From: Hedera helix
Lineage: Eukaryota; Streptophyta; Magnoliopsida; Apiales; Araliaceae
Direction: 5' to 3'
NCBI GenBank assembly: GCA_947179155.2
Contig: OX359280.1
Coordinates: 12,019,001-12,083,000, forward strand
DNA: 64,000 bases
Part shown: piece after piece, positions 1 to 13,079 of the stretch
Layout: every line of letters starts with the position of its first letter
How positions within the stretch are numbered: position 1 is the first letter of the stretch
Notes under the pieces: model-generated
What the model was told of the DNA's origin: nothing
Seen by the model: only the letters and a program-made list of their open reading frames with translations
The model's database searches: none
Made by a program: the position numbers and the translations under genes

Positions 1-199
1 AATTACAATCAATTAAAGTAAATACAACTAAATTATAATCTATAAAACTAAATGAAACTAGTACTACCAGCTGTCTGCAAAGAATCATCGGTCAGGGATC
101 GACGGTTCTGCTGTGGTGTATGAAAATCATCGTCGTCACACCCCCCCCCCCCCCCCGCTCGCGATCGGCATCGCCAGTATACTCGGAATTGCCATCCTG

Positions 200-2070
200 T
201 TAATACAATTATAAATATCAGTTATTAGTTCGTACATGAGACAAAAAATCACAGCTAAATAATTATTATAGAACATGCAGAATATACAACATAAATTGAA
301 TACAATACCTGTGCAGTCGGGCGCTGAGTCATCATCGAGCCAAAAGCATCTAACAGTAGGGTAGTCACCATCCGAATCACCTCGTCTCGTATCACGGCGA
401 ACTGCTCCGGAGATATGCCCGTACTCTTGACACTGGCCCCTGTTGCAATGTCCTGAGCAAGCTGGTGAAGCCGAGTACTAGTAGGTAGGCTTTGACTACG
501 GAATATCGGATCCGTGCGAAACATCTCCGACATCGCCGCCATAACCCGCTGGAATAATGTGTCATCCAAGCCAGCGCCCGTATGAGATTGTCCAACATGT
601 CCTCTCGAACATTAGCTAGAACCTGTAAAATTAAATATTACATAAAAAAAATATTGAATATCAATATAAATTTTGAATTAACGAGCAACATACTAAAGTA
701 AATACCTCCGGTCAATGTATATGTCAGTACCCTCGGCAGTCCCAACACTCGATACTTGCTCGTAGTGCTACTAGGGGGATCTTGAGACGCGACCCAAAGA
801 GCCATCTCCTCATCCCTAGATAAGCTAATGTCGGATGATGGGATGGTGGAATCTCCCCTAACAGCCTGCAACTCAACTACACGCTTATCCCAAAGGCTCT
901 GAAATCGGTCCTACAATTTATTATGTATATGATAGTTTATTGACTCATTTTATTAAGTACATGATACTAATAATTACATAACTTTAACAAAACTCTTACC
1001 CGTATAGCGACAGCTGCCTACGACATAGTACATTCCTTTAGCGTGTGGGTTGTATCCCAAAACTCGATCATGGTGGGAGGTCGTCCCAACTCACCGCTCA
1101 TGACCTAACAAATAAAATTTTAATTTATCCTTTATTTATTACATATTTTTATGAGAATATTAAAGTAAACAACTAAATATATACATACCGATTTCACTTT
1201 CTCAAATGACCGTAACCCTGTAGTATGTACTACTCGGAGCTGACTACGATTTTTCTTCATTTGTTATGATTTTTTTAAAGTCATCCGCATCCCAATGAGT
1301 ACACATGACCTCACATGCTGCATCTGAAATAATATCAGGTTGATGGTCTTGAATAGTAGTCCCGGGCTGGTCTACAACTGCTCGGGCAGCCCTATGTCTC
1401 ATCTCGTACAATTAGCCGGTGTAATTCTTCGCGACATGTGCAATAATAACACCGTCGCCAGCGGCCAGAGAGATGCCCTCCTCATATCTAAAATAAATCT
1501 AAGAAGAAGAACTAACTTACCAGAAAAAATAAATTGAATGTGTACGTAGTATTTACGTATACAATTTAAATTATTTAAAATAACTTACATGAAAGTCACG
1601 TAACACGGTATCCATGAAGGAGGCATCATGCTGCGCGTACTGCGTAAATCGCATGCAGCCAATGGGGAGGCGTGTCAGACAGATGGCGTGTAAAGTGGCC
1701 TTAGCCACATGATCCATAATACTATAATACAAATCAAAGAACGAAAAGTTATGTTTATTGTTTTACAAAATAAAATAATTTAAGTTAACATAACGTTATT
1801 TTACACTTACTACGCAGAGTCGACATCTACGCAGACAATATGCACAACAGCTGGCGGACGACCAAATAACCCGAGGTTCGTCCCTCAGGGACGTCGGCAA
1901 GTAGTATTTGTAAGTAAAATTGAATAATTAAAGTTAACAAATCAATTCCAAAACATAATCTATAAATATTAAGCAAACCTACTAGCTGACGATGATGACC
2001 CGCCCTGAGTACCGTCAGAGGATCCTGCACAACCACCACCGCGATGACCGCTACCACTATGCCTAGCCAT
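200..2070 (-). pseudogene. Second CACTA gene, Ptta/En/Spm (Transposase_24-like), multi-exon or degraded
   Basis: A Gly/Ser-rich start codon context (Met at 2070, 'MARHSGSGHRGGG') is followed by short open stretches separated by AT-rich, intron-like sequence. Recognisable blocks of the plant Ptta/En/Spm accessory transposase are 'GELGRPPTMIEFWDTTH' (about 1100-1050), 'SRDEEMALWVASQDPPS' (about 825-775) and the C-terminal block near 569-310. The protein is thought to bind subterminal repeats, as TnpA does. The last two blocks are in different frames, explained by introns or by small indels. A related copy of the same gene lies at 22050-25290, which supports the alignment of blocks. I cannot define exact splice sites. 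Confidence 0.6.
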
Positions 2071-2149
2071 AAATATACTACTGAAATACAAAAATAAAAT
2101 ACAATTAATATGTAGTTAATTAATTTCATTAAATAAAATATACTTCTTA

Positions 2150-5100
2150 AGTTTATATTTAATACATCGTCAAACCCATTAGAATCATTTTCATAGTCAT
2201 CCTCGGATTCTGACACGACTTCTTCATTATCAGTTTCATCATTGTTATTATCTTGTATAAAGACATATTCATGATCAACCACATCTTCCTCGACTTCGTC
2301 ATTATCGGGTACGTCAATGACATCTACCAACACATCGTCGTTATGTAGGACTACCTGACTAGATTTGCTAACATCATCCTGCAATGGCTCATCTGTCTCA
2401 GTCATATTAGTATCATCAAATGGACGAGTCTTTGTTGTGACAACTGTATACTAGGGGCTTTTACAATTTACGACATTAGATGCGTAATACACTTGAGTCA
2501 CTTTACTGGCTAATACGAATACGTTAACAGAATGTAACTTTGACTTTATATTTACTGTGACGATTCTGTTACGATCAACTTTAACACCTTTCTCAGTATC
2601 AAACCAGCGACATTTAAATGTAACTACTTTTTTATCCCGGGATAATTAAGCGTAATTACTTCCTCTAAACGTCCATAATAATTGGACTCCGAATCTTGGT
2701 AATAACTGCCCAACACGACAATACCAGAATTTATTGAAGTCGGTTCATTTATGTCATCGACCTTAAATCTATACCCATTGACGATATAGCCGGGAAATGA
2801 ACTAATCAATTTGTAAGGTCCTTCGATGACATATTTAAAACGCTCATAATTGTTGTCTTCTGCAACCCCTCTCTTAAACCACTGTTGAAAATTTGTAGTC
2901 GTGAATGATTCCAACTGTACTGCATTTAAACTCGGGTTTAAAGCACATGCTTCGTCTTCAAATGCACTGAAACAGTTATAACACGATTTAATTGTAGGTT
3001 AGGATTTTAAAAATTAAATTTTTATAAATACTATGTGCATACGTTATGTATGACGATACTTTGGGCATATTTAGAAGCACATATGTAGATACAATTTTCA
3101 AATCTTTTTCACTTAAGTACGTCATCGTCTCATGGCCAAATGGTTTAGCCGGATAGGAAAATACAGCTAACTCAACAACATATGATTAGACTCCGACGAC
3201 CTCATTTCGACTTAAACGATTGTGTTTCGTTGTGAAAACATCCTCAAAATACAATGAGCTGAAGTTGACAAGCTCTTCCTCAGTGTACCGTTCAACAATA
3301 GAGCCCTCTACACGAGCTTTATTTTTTACTTTCTGCTTTAAACGACGCATGTACCTAAAACACAATAATTAAGTTCACAAACATTACGAATATGAGTTAT
3401 AAATATCATCAAAAAAGAAATGTAGTCGATAATACCTCTCAGACGGATACATCCATCGATATTGCATAGGTCCTCCATGCTTAAGTTCATATGGCAGATG
3501 AATAGGCAAATGCTCCATCGAGTCAAAAAACCCCGGAGGAAATATCATTTCTAACTTGCACATTGTCAGCACTATATTTTTCTCCATCTGCTCCACATCA
3601 ATATACCTTATAACCGTTGAACATAGATCCCGAAAGAAATTTGAAAGTTCGGTTAAGGCGTCTACAATTTTTCTGGATAACATCTCGCGAAATGCAATTG
3701 GCATTAACTTCTGCATGAATACATGACAATCATGACTTTTGAACCCAGTAATTTTCAACTGTTCAACCTTACTACAACGACATATATTAGAAGCATATCC
3801 ATTTGCAGATGTCTTCAACTTGTTGCTTGGTTAAACAGAATGGAGCTTTAGGTTTTAAGTTGTTAGGTCGAAGCCACAAATCTGGCCATATGTTAAGTGC
3901 CTCCAAATTATTTCGTACATTGTCGTTGTCTTTTGTTTTACCACTCGCATCTAGCACGGTATAAAACAAGTTCTTAAATACATTCTTTTCTGTATGCATT
4001 ATATCTATATAGTGACGAACTAAAAGCGTCTCCCAGTACGGCAACTCGAAGAACATGGGCGAATGCGTCCAATTATGAGTCTTGTCGTAACCTAGTGCTC
4101 TATATTTACTGTGCTCCTTCCCTGGCGGTGGAAATTTCAGTTCGTTCAGCCAACCGAAAACCTCGCTGCCTGACAATCGACCGACAACCCCCTTTTTCTC
4201 TGTTTTTCTATTAAACAGTGTAGACATCTTTCTGTAACTGTGATCAACAGGCAAGAATCTACTGGCAGTACCAAAGAAACTAATTTTTTGCCCATATTTT
4301 AGATGTGTACCTTGCACATCCCCCACACAAACTGGACATGACAACTTCCCGTGAGTCGACCACCCACTGATCATCCCAAGTGCCGAAAAATCAGTGACAA
4401 TCCACAACAAGGCTGTCTTCATCAGAAAATTTTTCTTTATCGATTTGTCATAAGTCTGCACCTCTGTCTCCCACAACATCTTAAATTCATCGACTAACGA
4501 CCTGAGATACACGTTTATGTCCTTTGCAGGACTCTTATTCCCCGGTATGAGTAAAATCAAGAACAGATACGGATCCTTCATGCACATTGACGGTGGAAGA
4601 TTGTAAGCTACCATTATCACTGGCCACACAGAGTATGGTTGACTAAAATTATTAAATAGACAAAATTCATCTGTAGCCATGTCAAGCATGGCATTCCTAC
4701 TTTCCTCAGCAAATTAAGGAAAATTTTCATCAAACTTCTTCCACTCATCTCCATCTGCGGGGTGAGACAACTGACCAGGCACTACGTCTCTTGTTTTATG
4801 CCAAGTCATATGCACAGCAGTGTGGGTTGACATGAATAGACACTGAAGTCTCGATACAAGAGGAAAGTACCTTAAGATTTTTTTAGGCACACACTTAGTT
4901 TCCCCCCCACGTTTAGTTGTCTTGTAACGAGGCAGGTTGCAAATGTCACACTGCAGTTTATCTATGTCAACCCCATAATATAACATACAATCCTGCTCAC
5001 AAGCATCGATCTTTGCATACCACAAATTCAAACCCTTTACCATCTTTTTCACTTTATAATAATTTGAGGGCAGAGTGTGACCCTTTGGTAAGAACTCGCT

Positions 5101-5682
5101 GATAAGCCTAACCAACTCATTGAAACCTCTCTCACTGCAGCCATGCTCATTCTTGAAGTGTAAGAGCTTCGTCATTGCAGATAGCCTAGTGTGCTTATCA
5201 TTTCCATCGTACAATGGGACAGCAGATTCATATAGCATATTGTAAAAGGCTGTTGTTGTGTCCTTTGGCTCTTGATGACCAGTGATTGACGACTGCTCAT
5301 TTGCACCCCAATCAATATTGTTAGGGCCATACGCATCAACCAACATCTCCACGACATCATAACTATCATCGTATCGATCCCCGTGAATTAGTTGGCCTAC
5401 ACTGTCACTTATTTCGCTGAACTCAGTTGACTCTCCGTGATGAATCCATAGAGAATACCCATCTACAAACCCACGCGAGTACAAGTCATACTTAATATTG
5501 TCGACTTTCTTCCAAATCAGGTTTTTACATTTGAAACACGGGCATCTCATATTTTCGTTCGAATTATCAGCATGTTCATTGGTAAAATTCAAAAATTTGG
5601 ACACCCCATCACGGTACTCAGGCAGTAATCCTCTTCCATCAACCGGTATTCTACGGTACATCCAGCTCCGATCGTTTAACAT
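2150..5682 (-). pseudogene. tnp2-like CACTA transposase, broken by one stop and one frameshift
   Basis: This is the catalytic transposase of the CACTA element, which would bind the element ends and cut and paste it. Reading from 5682: a transposase-associated N-terminal domain (first ~75 codons, Cys-rich 'CPCFKCKN'), then the tnp2 domain with 'ADGDEWKKFD', 'GWSTHGKLSCPVC' and 'RHYIDIMHTEKNV'. An in-frame TAA at 4714-4716 interrupts it, and the same frame then continues to 3787. Near 3800-3818 the frame shifts, and the DUF4218-like part follows (3818-3384, 'SHDCHVFMQKLMP', 'IHLPYELKHGGP'). After a probable intron this continues at about 3355-3030. The DUF4216-like part lies at 2914-2624, followed by a very acidic tail (2405-2160). 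The single stop and single shift suggest recent loss of function. Intron positions are inferred. Confidence 0.8.
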
Positions 5683-6970
5683 ATTTAACTGAACAATATA
5701 GGATGTATTAAATTAACCAAGGTGCTTAGCGTATGTGTGTGTATTCATAATTCCTGCATGACTTCAACTTCTAAGTATACGGGTCAGGCTTCTATCCAGT
5801 TCCTAGATGCGTCTCCTCACTTGTGCCAACACCTTGAGCACGTTTTTTTCTATTTCAAGGAAATTTCGACAGTACCTCCCCATGGTCTCTAAGTACACGA
5901 AATAGACCACGTCAACGTAGGCTAAGTATGCACTCAGAGAACATGTAGAGATATCAGCGAAAAGTCCCCAAAACAAATAAAACGTAATCAAATTATTAGC
6001 ACAAACCTAAGTGAGAGACATAACATCTGGCAACAGTCCCAGACGGGGGACTATTCGGCATTCACTCGTAGTGAGTAAATGTCAAATGGGATTCTAAGCT
6101 CCTAACTAAAGTACATGCACAAGTGATTGAATTTATTAGACGATTTTTTTGCATACAACGCAATTGAATTTCTAAAATCCTAACCAAACTGAATGTACAA
6201 CTGATTTGATTAAATTGGGAGTATTTGATATTCACCCGTTACGTGTGAATGTCAAACGAGGAATGTTAAATTAATTTTATTTTGTTTTATTTTATTTTAC
6301 TTAATTTACATTATTTTAATTGTATTTAATTTAACTTAGCTTTATTTAATTTAATTTAATTATATTAAATTTATTTGACTTTATTTTATTTTACTTAATT
6401 TATTTTATTTTATTTTAATTATATTAAATTTAACTTAATTTAATTATATTAAATTAATTAAATTATATTTTATTTAGTTTATTTTATTTTACTTAATTTA
6501 ATTTATTTTTTCTAAATTATATTTAAGTTCACTTAATTTTATTTAACTTTACTTAATTTTATTTTATTTAATTATATTAAATTATATTATATTAAATTTA
6601 TTTTATTTTATTTTATTTTGTTTTAATGAATTTTATTTATTTTAAGTATATTTAATTTAACTTATTTTTATTTAATTAATTTAATTTAATTATATTTTAT
6701 TTTTATGTTAGTTCATTTTATGTTATTATTACTAAACTAAGTAAATACTACTTAGCTTATTTTAATATTGAAAAATTAGGAAAATACATAAATAGATGTA
6801 GGGTCCACAAATATTGCATTTGAACAATTCTGATAGAAATTTCGTTGAGAATTCTGTCGGAAACAACTAATGTAACAAATGCACAAAATAATAGGCATAA
6901 AGGAAATAACTATAATTACACAAATTAAATCCACATACTAATATTAATTTTCAGAACACAAATTAGTTTC

Positions 6971-7021
<51 letters not shown>

Positions 7022-7260
7022 TTTACTATCAGACGGTGAGGCGGCAACGGAGGGTGCAACGGGGGTGGCCACGGACTGTGGCAACGGACGACGGCGGAAA
7101 CGGGCGGGGCAAACGGACGGAGAGGTGGGTCGGAGGTGATGCGAGGTCGGAGGGGAGAGAGAGAACGGCAGTGAGAAGTGAGAGAGAGAGAAAGCGACAG
7201 TGAGAGAGAGAGAGAAGAAAGAAAATCGGAGGCGGCTGGGGGCAAAAGACGATGAAATAG
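5683..7260. other. CACTA 5' non-coding region, AT-rich low complexity
   Basis: This lies upstream of the transposase start and inside the element. From about 6260 to 6720 it is a low-complexity tract of TTTTATTTAATT-like words. A (TA)n microsatellite runs from about 6973 to 7020, followed by a purine-rich stretch (GAGAGA, 7150-7220). Open frames here are only low-complexity artefacts. I see no other gene. Confidence 0.7.
6973..7020. repeat. (TA)n microsatellite
   Basis: An uninterrupted run of TA dinucleotides, about 48 bp, lies inside the non-coding part of the CACTA element. Confidence 0.95.
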
Positions 7261-7556
7261 GGGTTTTTAATTTATTTTCGACGGAATCTTCCGTCGAAAT
7301 TAGGTCCATCTAAAATAAATTAAAAACGACGGATATTCAGTTGAGTATATATATTTTTTCCATCGAACTTATATTGCCAGGTGCGGGAACTTTGGCGCCA
7401 ACGAGGGTGCTTTAGGATCGACGGAATTCGGTCAATTTTAAATTATTATAGAAAGAATTAAAACCGACGGAATATTCCGTCGATATTGAATTATTTTCGA
7501 CGGGAAAAATTCCGACGGGATAAATTCCGTCGGAACTAGCCGCTTTTCTTGTTGTG
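7261..7556. repeat. CACTA subterminal repeats and terminal inverted repeat
   Basis: Several copies of CGACGGAAT and its complement ATTCCGTCG, some forming short palindromes, are packed between 7278 and 7533. The terminal repeat is at 7544-7556. In CACTA elements such subterminal arrays are binding sites for the TnpA-type protein. Confidence 0.8.
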
Positions 7557-8400
7557 ATCCTTTTATTTATTGATAAATGAGAATAGGCTATTTGCCAATC
7601 TTTAAATACTTCTCTAATAGGTTCTGGTAAAGTCTTCATTATCATTCCAAATTTTTCCCACCAAGCGATGAACCAATTTGGCAAATCTGATTTAAGAACT
7701 TCGGGACATACACGGATAAACCATGTATGATTTCTGATAGAATTCTGGTAGTAAAAAATATAGATAAAGGAATCAATATAATCCCAATAACTATATTTAG
7801 TTTCCCTGTTACTTAGTTCCAGTTGTCTGGTGGTATGAGGGTGAATGCCCCAATTAGAAATAGGCATAATATTCCTGATAGTCACTTTATTGTAAGTAAT
7901 TAAACTACTTACTTTTAATGAATCATGGAGAGTATGTTTAATCTCCATAGATGCAGTTTCAAGCATTATATGTTCATAAATGTATCTAAACTGGTTAAAA
8001 TGAGGAGAAAATTGTTGAGCCGTTAAATAACGTCTCTTAATTTTTCATGGATCATTCATCTATTTTTCATCTGCAGATTCAATATAAAGAACAATTTCTT
8101 CGATATTACTACTGAGAAAGTATTGTGGTTCTGTTAGTAAAATATTTTTTGCTGTTTGACTGGATGTTTTCGGTTTAATATTTAAACTCAGAAATTCTGT
8201 TGTATACTATTGATATCCTCTGCCTCAGCCTCTTTGACCTTGGCCACAGCATCTGCTGGTCATGAACCAGGTATTCTCTGGGTAGAAAATCTGATAAAGA
8301 ATTTTGTTCATCTTTGATGTACTCAATATCAAAGTCGAATACTGATAGGATACTCTGCCAAGAAGCAAATATCTATTTTGAAACAAGATTTTTAACATCA
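7557..8400 (-). pseudogene. Caulimovirid polyprotein C-terminal domain, cut by CACTA insertion
   Basis: The frame 7966-7557 reads 'NWGIHPHTTRQLELSNRET', then 'YSYWDYIDSFIYIFYYQNS', 'HTWFIRVCPEVLKSD' and 'NWFIAWWEKFG'. This resembles the Trp/Tyr-rich C-terminal domain seen after RNase H in petuvirus/florendovirus-like polyproteins in plant genomes. The open frame formally continues into the CACTA terminal repeat, to 7412, which is a chance fusion. Function is not established. Confidence 0.5.
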
Positions 8401-9660
8401 TTTTTAAATATCTATTTTATGCAGACTAGTTAACACTAATAAGAAAATACTGATTTAAAAGATCATCTTTAAATTTTAAAACACATTTTATTATAGCCAG
8501 ACATTCATGTTTAATAGTTGGATAATTTAAAGCAAGTCCTTTCCAAGTTCCAGAAGTAAATTGTAAGAGTTTTTCTTTGTTCTGATTAGGATTAAACTGC
8601 TTGAGAATACCTCAATAACCTTGATTAAAATCATATGTTTCTACTATTTTCTTCCATTCAAGGTTAGGTAAACATAGACAAGGTAACTGTTTAATTTTTG
8701 ATTTTAACTTTTGAACTGCTAAAGTATGCTGACTGGTCCATAGCGAAGGGTTTTTCTGAAGTCTAGTATATAAGATAGCAGCATCTTGTGAGAGTTGAGA
8801 ATAAAAATCTCTAATATAATTAAGGCTACCCAAAAATCTTTTTAATTGAGTTTTTTCTTTAATTTCATCAAGGAATTTAGATGCAAACTCAATACTTCTA
8901 TCAATTGGAATTATAGTTCCATTGCTGATTGTATGTCCAAGAAATCTTACCGTTGTTTGAAAAAGTTTCATTTTTGGTTTAGAAATTACTAAATCGCTTC
9001 GAATTATAAAATTCTTAAATATATAAAGATGTTTAATATGTTGATCTATGGATGTAGAGAATACTAAAACGTCATCAATATAGCATATACAAAATCTTGT
9101 ATAAGGAGTAAACAAATCATTCATTATATATTGGAACTCTTAAGGGCCATTTTTAACTCCAAATGGTAAAACATTCTATTCATAATGACCAAAAGGTACT
9201 ATAAAAGTTGTTTTATATCTATCCTGTTCAACAATTTGTATTTGCCAATATCCTGATTTTGGTGCGAATTTTAAAAATATGATAGCATCCTATAAACGAT
9301 CTAGAAGATCTTTTTTGTTAGGAATGGGATATCTGATCCATTTTAAAACATTGTTAAGAGGTTTATAATTTATAACTAATTTGGGTGCCCCTTTATCTAT
9401 TTCTGCATTTTTATTAACATAAAATGTTGTACAACTCCAAGGTGGTTGATTGGGTCTAATTAACTTTCTTTTTAAGAGAGTTTCTATTTCTGTTTTACAC
9501 ATTTCTAAATATATTTTTTTCATTTGACTTGGCCTGGCTTTAGTAGGGATATTTTTTTTCATTAAAGTTAGACTCTTAGGGAAGATATATGATATGCTTC
9601 TTTCTTTCCCAAAAAGCATTGGGAATATTACCACATATTTCATATTGAAATTCTTTAGTT
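8400..9660 (-). pseudogene. Caulimovirid reverse transcriptase / RNase H remnant
   Basis: Two open pieces cover the polymerase: 9643-9290, with 'RPNQPPWSCTTFYVNKNAE' and 'LVINYKPLN', and 9124-8612, with the catalytic box 'YIDDVLVFS' and 'FLGSLNYIRDFY'. They are separated by stops (about 9290-9125). The RNase H part that should follow (8600-8400) is only faintly recognisable. The YIDDVLVFS form of the box and the lack of an integrase point to Caulimoviridae rather than gypsy. Confidence 0.8.
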
Positions 9661-9731
9661 ATTAGTTTTAATTTATTTTGTATAAAAGGCTATTTAATTC
9701 TTTATTCTATTATAAGGAATTTTAATTCTTT

Positions 9732-10202
9732 CTAAATAAAATTTATCTGTTTCTCTTTTGATTTAACTAAATCTTTTATCTGATCAAGATCTTTAGTATA
9801 TGGTTCGGTAATAAATTCAAATATTAATTTTCTATTATTTATTGTAGAGTGTATGCCTAAGGTATCAATTTTGGTGATAAGCATTAGTAAGCATAAAAAA
9901 TGTGTGCCCAAAATTATACTTTGAGACATATCTTTAATTAACACAAATGTTGTTGGAAGGGATAAACCTTGATTACATATTAAAACTTTTGGTAATTTAT
10001 AATTGATCTTCATAGAGTTTCCACTTGCACTTGTCAAAGATTGAGTGATTTTCTGAAAATATTTAGTAGGAACTAATCCTTCTTGTATACAGTTCATGTT
10101 AGTTCCACTATCAACAAGAGCTATTACATCTTTTATTATAAAGTCTGGATTAATAATAAAAGTGATTCTGATATACCATTTTTGAAAGGTGACTTGGTTC
10201 AT
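9732..10202 (-). pseudogene. Caulimovirid aspartic protease domain
   Basis: A 156-codon frame carries the active-site triad in 'ALVDSGTNMNCI' and the later 'IILGTHFL' (Ile-Leu-Gly) flap-side motif of retroviral-type aspartic proteases. In these viruses the protease lies immediately upstream of reverse transcriptase and processes the polyprotein. The frame closes before the RT block, so the polyprotein is broken here. Confidence 0.7.
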
Positions 10203-10537
10203 GATTATTAAATATTGATCATCTATTTTTGAAGATTCAATTAATTCTTCAGGAGTCTTTTCTGTAGATGTTATTTGTTGCTTAATGTTTTTGATGTCTT
10301 GAAAAATGATTTGATTAGCTGTTTCTAATTACTTTATTTTAGTTTTTAATATATTTATTTTCATTTTTAGATCTTGTATAGATACAAGTTTTTCCTTGGT
10401 AAGATTCTTCTATATACGTTGCATAACTTCTCTCATACTATAATGTTCTATAGGAACAATTTATGTTTTTTGATTGTGATTTTGATAACAAATTTGTAAA
10501 AATTTTATTTTTATGTTTGGGTCTTTAATTTGAATAG

Positions 10538-12690
10538 CTAGATCAAGCATAGATTTTGTTCATCTGTTAAAATATTTATACTGGGTTTTCCAAGGTCAAG
10601 ACCATTCATCTTTATTATTGTTTTCCAATAATTAGCATTTGATTTGCATCCTTGGCAAGGATGTTCTTCATTTTCTGAAAAGTTGGATTCTGACTCAGAT
10701 TGAGAGTAAATTTCTGCTAATTCATTTTCAGAACTAGATTCTGATTCAGTATCAAAAATACAGTTAAGGATAGTTTGTTGAATCTGGTCTTCTATAGACA
10801 TTTCATTTAGTTTCTGTTTAAATTTAGTTCTACATTTGTTAGCATAATGTCCTATGGTTCCACACTTATAACATTTAATGTGGGATTTGGCTTTCATAGG
10901 ATAGGAAGATCTTTTCTTACGGGTATAATGGGGTTTTGCTTTACCTTGATTGCACTGATTATGTGGGTTTTTTAGAATATGATCTTCTTTTATGTGGTTT
11001 TGCTAGTTGGTAGTGTTTCTGTTTTCTAGAGGGATACTGTATTTTAGTTTCGTAGAAAAATTGATCACAAAATTCTCCTTATTCTTTTTTCTTTGTTAAA
11101 TTCTGTTTTTTTATTAATTGTTGTAATTTTATGCCATTGCATAAAGATAATCATTCTTCAATAACAATGGCTATAAGATGGCCATAAGAATACTGATTAT
11201 AAGGGATAGACATTTAATTATGTTTATCTCTTATCTTTTTGCAAACCTTTTCTACAAAAAGAATAGGAAGACCATCAATAAATTTAGCTTTTCAATGTTC
11301 ACTGTTAGCATCAAATCTTTGCATAACTTTCATTAAAAAGACATCTTTATACCATCTAAAGTGGGTTAAAGATGAACATCTGAAATTCTATAAAAGTTCT
11401 TTATTTCTATCTGTATTTAATGTTCCTTGTCCTACAAAATGATTAATTATTGTTTGTATTAAATTATAGTAGGCATCTTCTTTCCTGGTTTCAGTTTGAG
11501 TTAGGGGATTTATTTCAATTTTAACGGCATTTACAATTTCATCCCTTTAATCTTGGGTTAGAACATTGTCTAACCATCATTTAAGGATTCATGTGAAACC
11601 ATTAATTACAAAACGACAGATCTATTGGTAAGTGTTATCATTCGGTTTGCATACTGATGCATACATTATCATTTGGTGCATAGTTTCAAAAATTTGATAT
11701 TCGGATTTACCATTGATATTCCATTCGTAAATGGTTTTACCATGGTAAGATTTCTGAAAATGAAGAAAATCTTCTTCATAAAGAATATCTTGAGGAGTTG
11801 GTTTAGGATAATAATATTGATTAGGTCATGTTAAAGCCATTCGGTTTGTAGGTTTTTTACTGTAAGAAATCTTATTAAAAGATTACATGTCCTAGAATTC
11901 ATTTTGGATTTCAAGGATTTGAGAAATAGAGTATTCATCAGTTTCTTCTTCAATATGTGAAAAAGACGAAGACTTTGGTAAAGATATCATATTTATTTGG
12001 TTTTTTTGACGTTCCTGGTCCTTTAATTTGTTAGTCTTTTATTTTTCCTACAAGTGTTGTCATAAATTCATCTTCTTTTTTAGTAGATCAGATGTTAAAA
12101 TTACTTACCTCCAGAGGAAGCTTTATGTTTACAGGTTGAATTTTTAATGGCTTAGGAGTTATGTGACAACTATCATATATGTTTTTAGTTTGTTCTTTAA
12201 TTCTGCTAAGCTGTTTGCCTACAGTTTGGAGAAAAAGATTTGTATAATTATTTTGTTTATTTATCTGTAAAATATCTTTTAAATGTAATAAATGTTTGTG
12301 CTGATAATTTTCAAGTATGTCAACATAAGGGGCTATAATTAAGTGTTTTTGATTCTCATCTATGCCGGAGGTTAATTCTAATGATAATGGTGGTGGATGT
12401 ACTGATTGAATTATTTGACCATTTGTAGTAATTCAATCTTTTTGAATCCCTGTTAAAACATTTAATTATTGTTCTATATGTACTAATTTGGTAAAATTAC
12501 GGTACCATTCAGGAAATGACTTAATGTGCTGATTTTTATCTAAATGATAATAATATTGAATTTTAATTTGTTCTAACTGTTTTGAGTTATGGTTTTTAAA
12601 ATACCATATTCTAAATTTCTAATATTTTTCTTGCGTAAATCCTGGTTTAATTGTCTTCTAATTTCACTATTTGGTGAAAAATCCATTAAA
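10538..12690 (-). pseudogene. Caulimovirid coat-protein region with CCHC knuckle, multiply interrupted
   Basis: Between about 11740 and 11230 the minus strand gives coat-protein-like text in one frame with repeated stops: 'EYQIFETMHQMIMYA' and 'KAKFIDGLPILF'. The C-terminal part (10897-10538) contains a classic zinc knuckle, C-x2-C-x4-H-x4-C ('CYKCGTIGHYANKC'), then a highly acidic Glu/Ser stretch. Both are normal for caulimovirid capsid precursors, where the knuckle binds nucleic acid. Most stops here are TGA or TAG, several at positions where tryptophan would fit. Confidence 0.65.
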
Positions 12691-12731
12691 TATTAAATTT
12701 CATATCACTAGTTGTTGGATTGTAAGTCCTT

Positions 12732-13049
12732 TTATTTGAAGGACCTGGTTTCATAAATCCTATGAGGTATTTGATTTTCAGATAGTTGAATGCCTCTAAT
12801 ATGATCTTCAGTATGAGGTTCAAATATTGATTGTTTTGGAGAGTCACTAGAATGTTTACTAAGTATACTAGAAGATATACCTTGATAAACTGATTCTATA
12901 TGTTCTGATGTTGAGTATCTAGAAGTTTTTGGAATATTTACTCTATAAGATGGAGTAGTTCTATAGCTAGTACTAGAAATACTTCTAGTTAAGGGTCTTT
13001 GGAATTTGAGGTATATGTTATCTTCTTGTGTCTGAATAACATCTTCCAT
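12732..13049 (-). pseudogene. Caulimovirid Ser/Thr-rich linker segment between MP and CP
   Basis: A 105-codon open frame, rich in Ser, Thr and Tyr, is placed between the movement-protein block and the coat-protein block and on the same strand. It has no catalytic motif that I recognise. Its position suggests the C-terminal tail of the MP or the N-terminal part of the CP region. Confidence 0.4.
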
Positions 13050-13079
13050 AGATTATCTAATGATAGGTTTTATCGGTAT

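Larger units (their letters stand above)
1..7556 (-). mobile_element. CACTA (En/Spm) DNA transposon, left end outside window
   Basis: The stretch carries the two genes typical of plant CACTA elements on the minus strand: a tnp2-like transposase and a Ptta/En/Spm-type second gene. The right terminus reads CACAACAAGAAAA on the minus strand (7544-7556), a variant of the usual CACTACAAGAAAA end. It is preceded inward by many short subterminal repeats built on CGACGGAAT/ATTCCGTCG. CACTA elements make a 3-bp target duplication; the base trio after the end is ATC, but the other end lies outside the window so this cannot be confirmed. Directly beyond 7556 the sequence is caulimovirid coding sequence, so the element appears to have inserted into that older provirus. 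Confidence 0.85.

Noticed and set aside
141..156. Run of 16 C residues
   Set aside because: Simple homopolymer near the window edge; possibly a sequencing or assembly length artefact.
6925..7309. Open frames on the minus strand with Ser/Leu- and Ile/Tyr-rich text
   Set aside because: They are translations of the (TA)n and GA-rich tracts of the CACTA non-coding region; no domain and no conservation.
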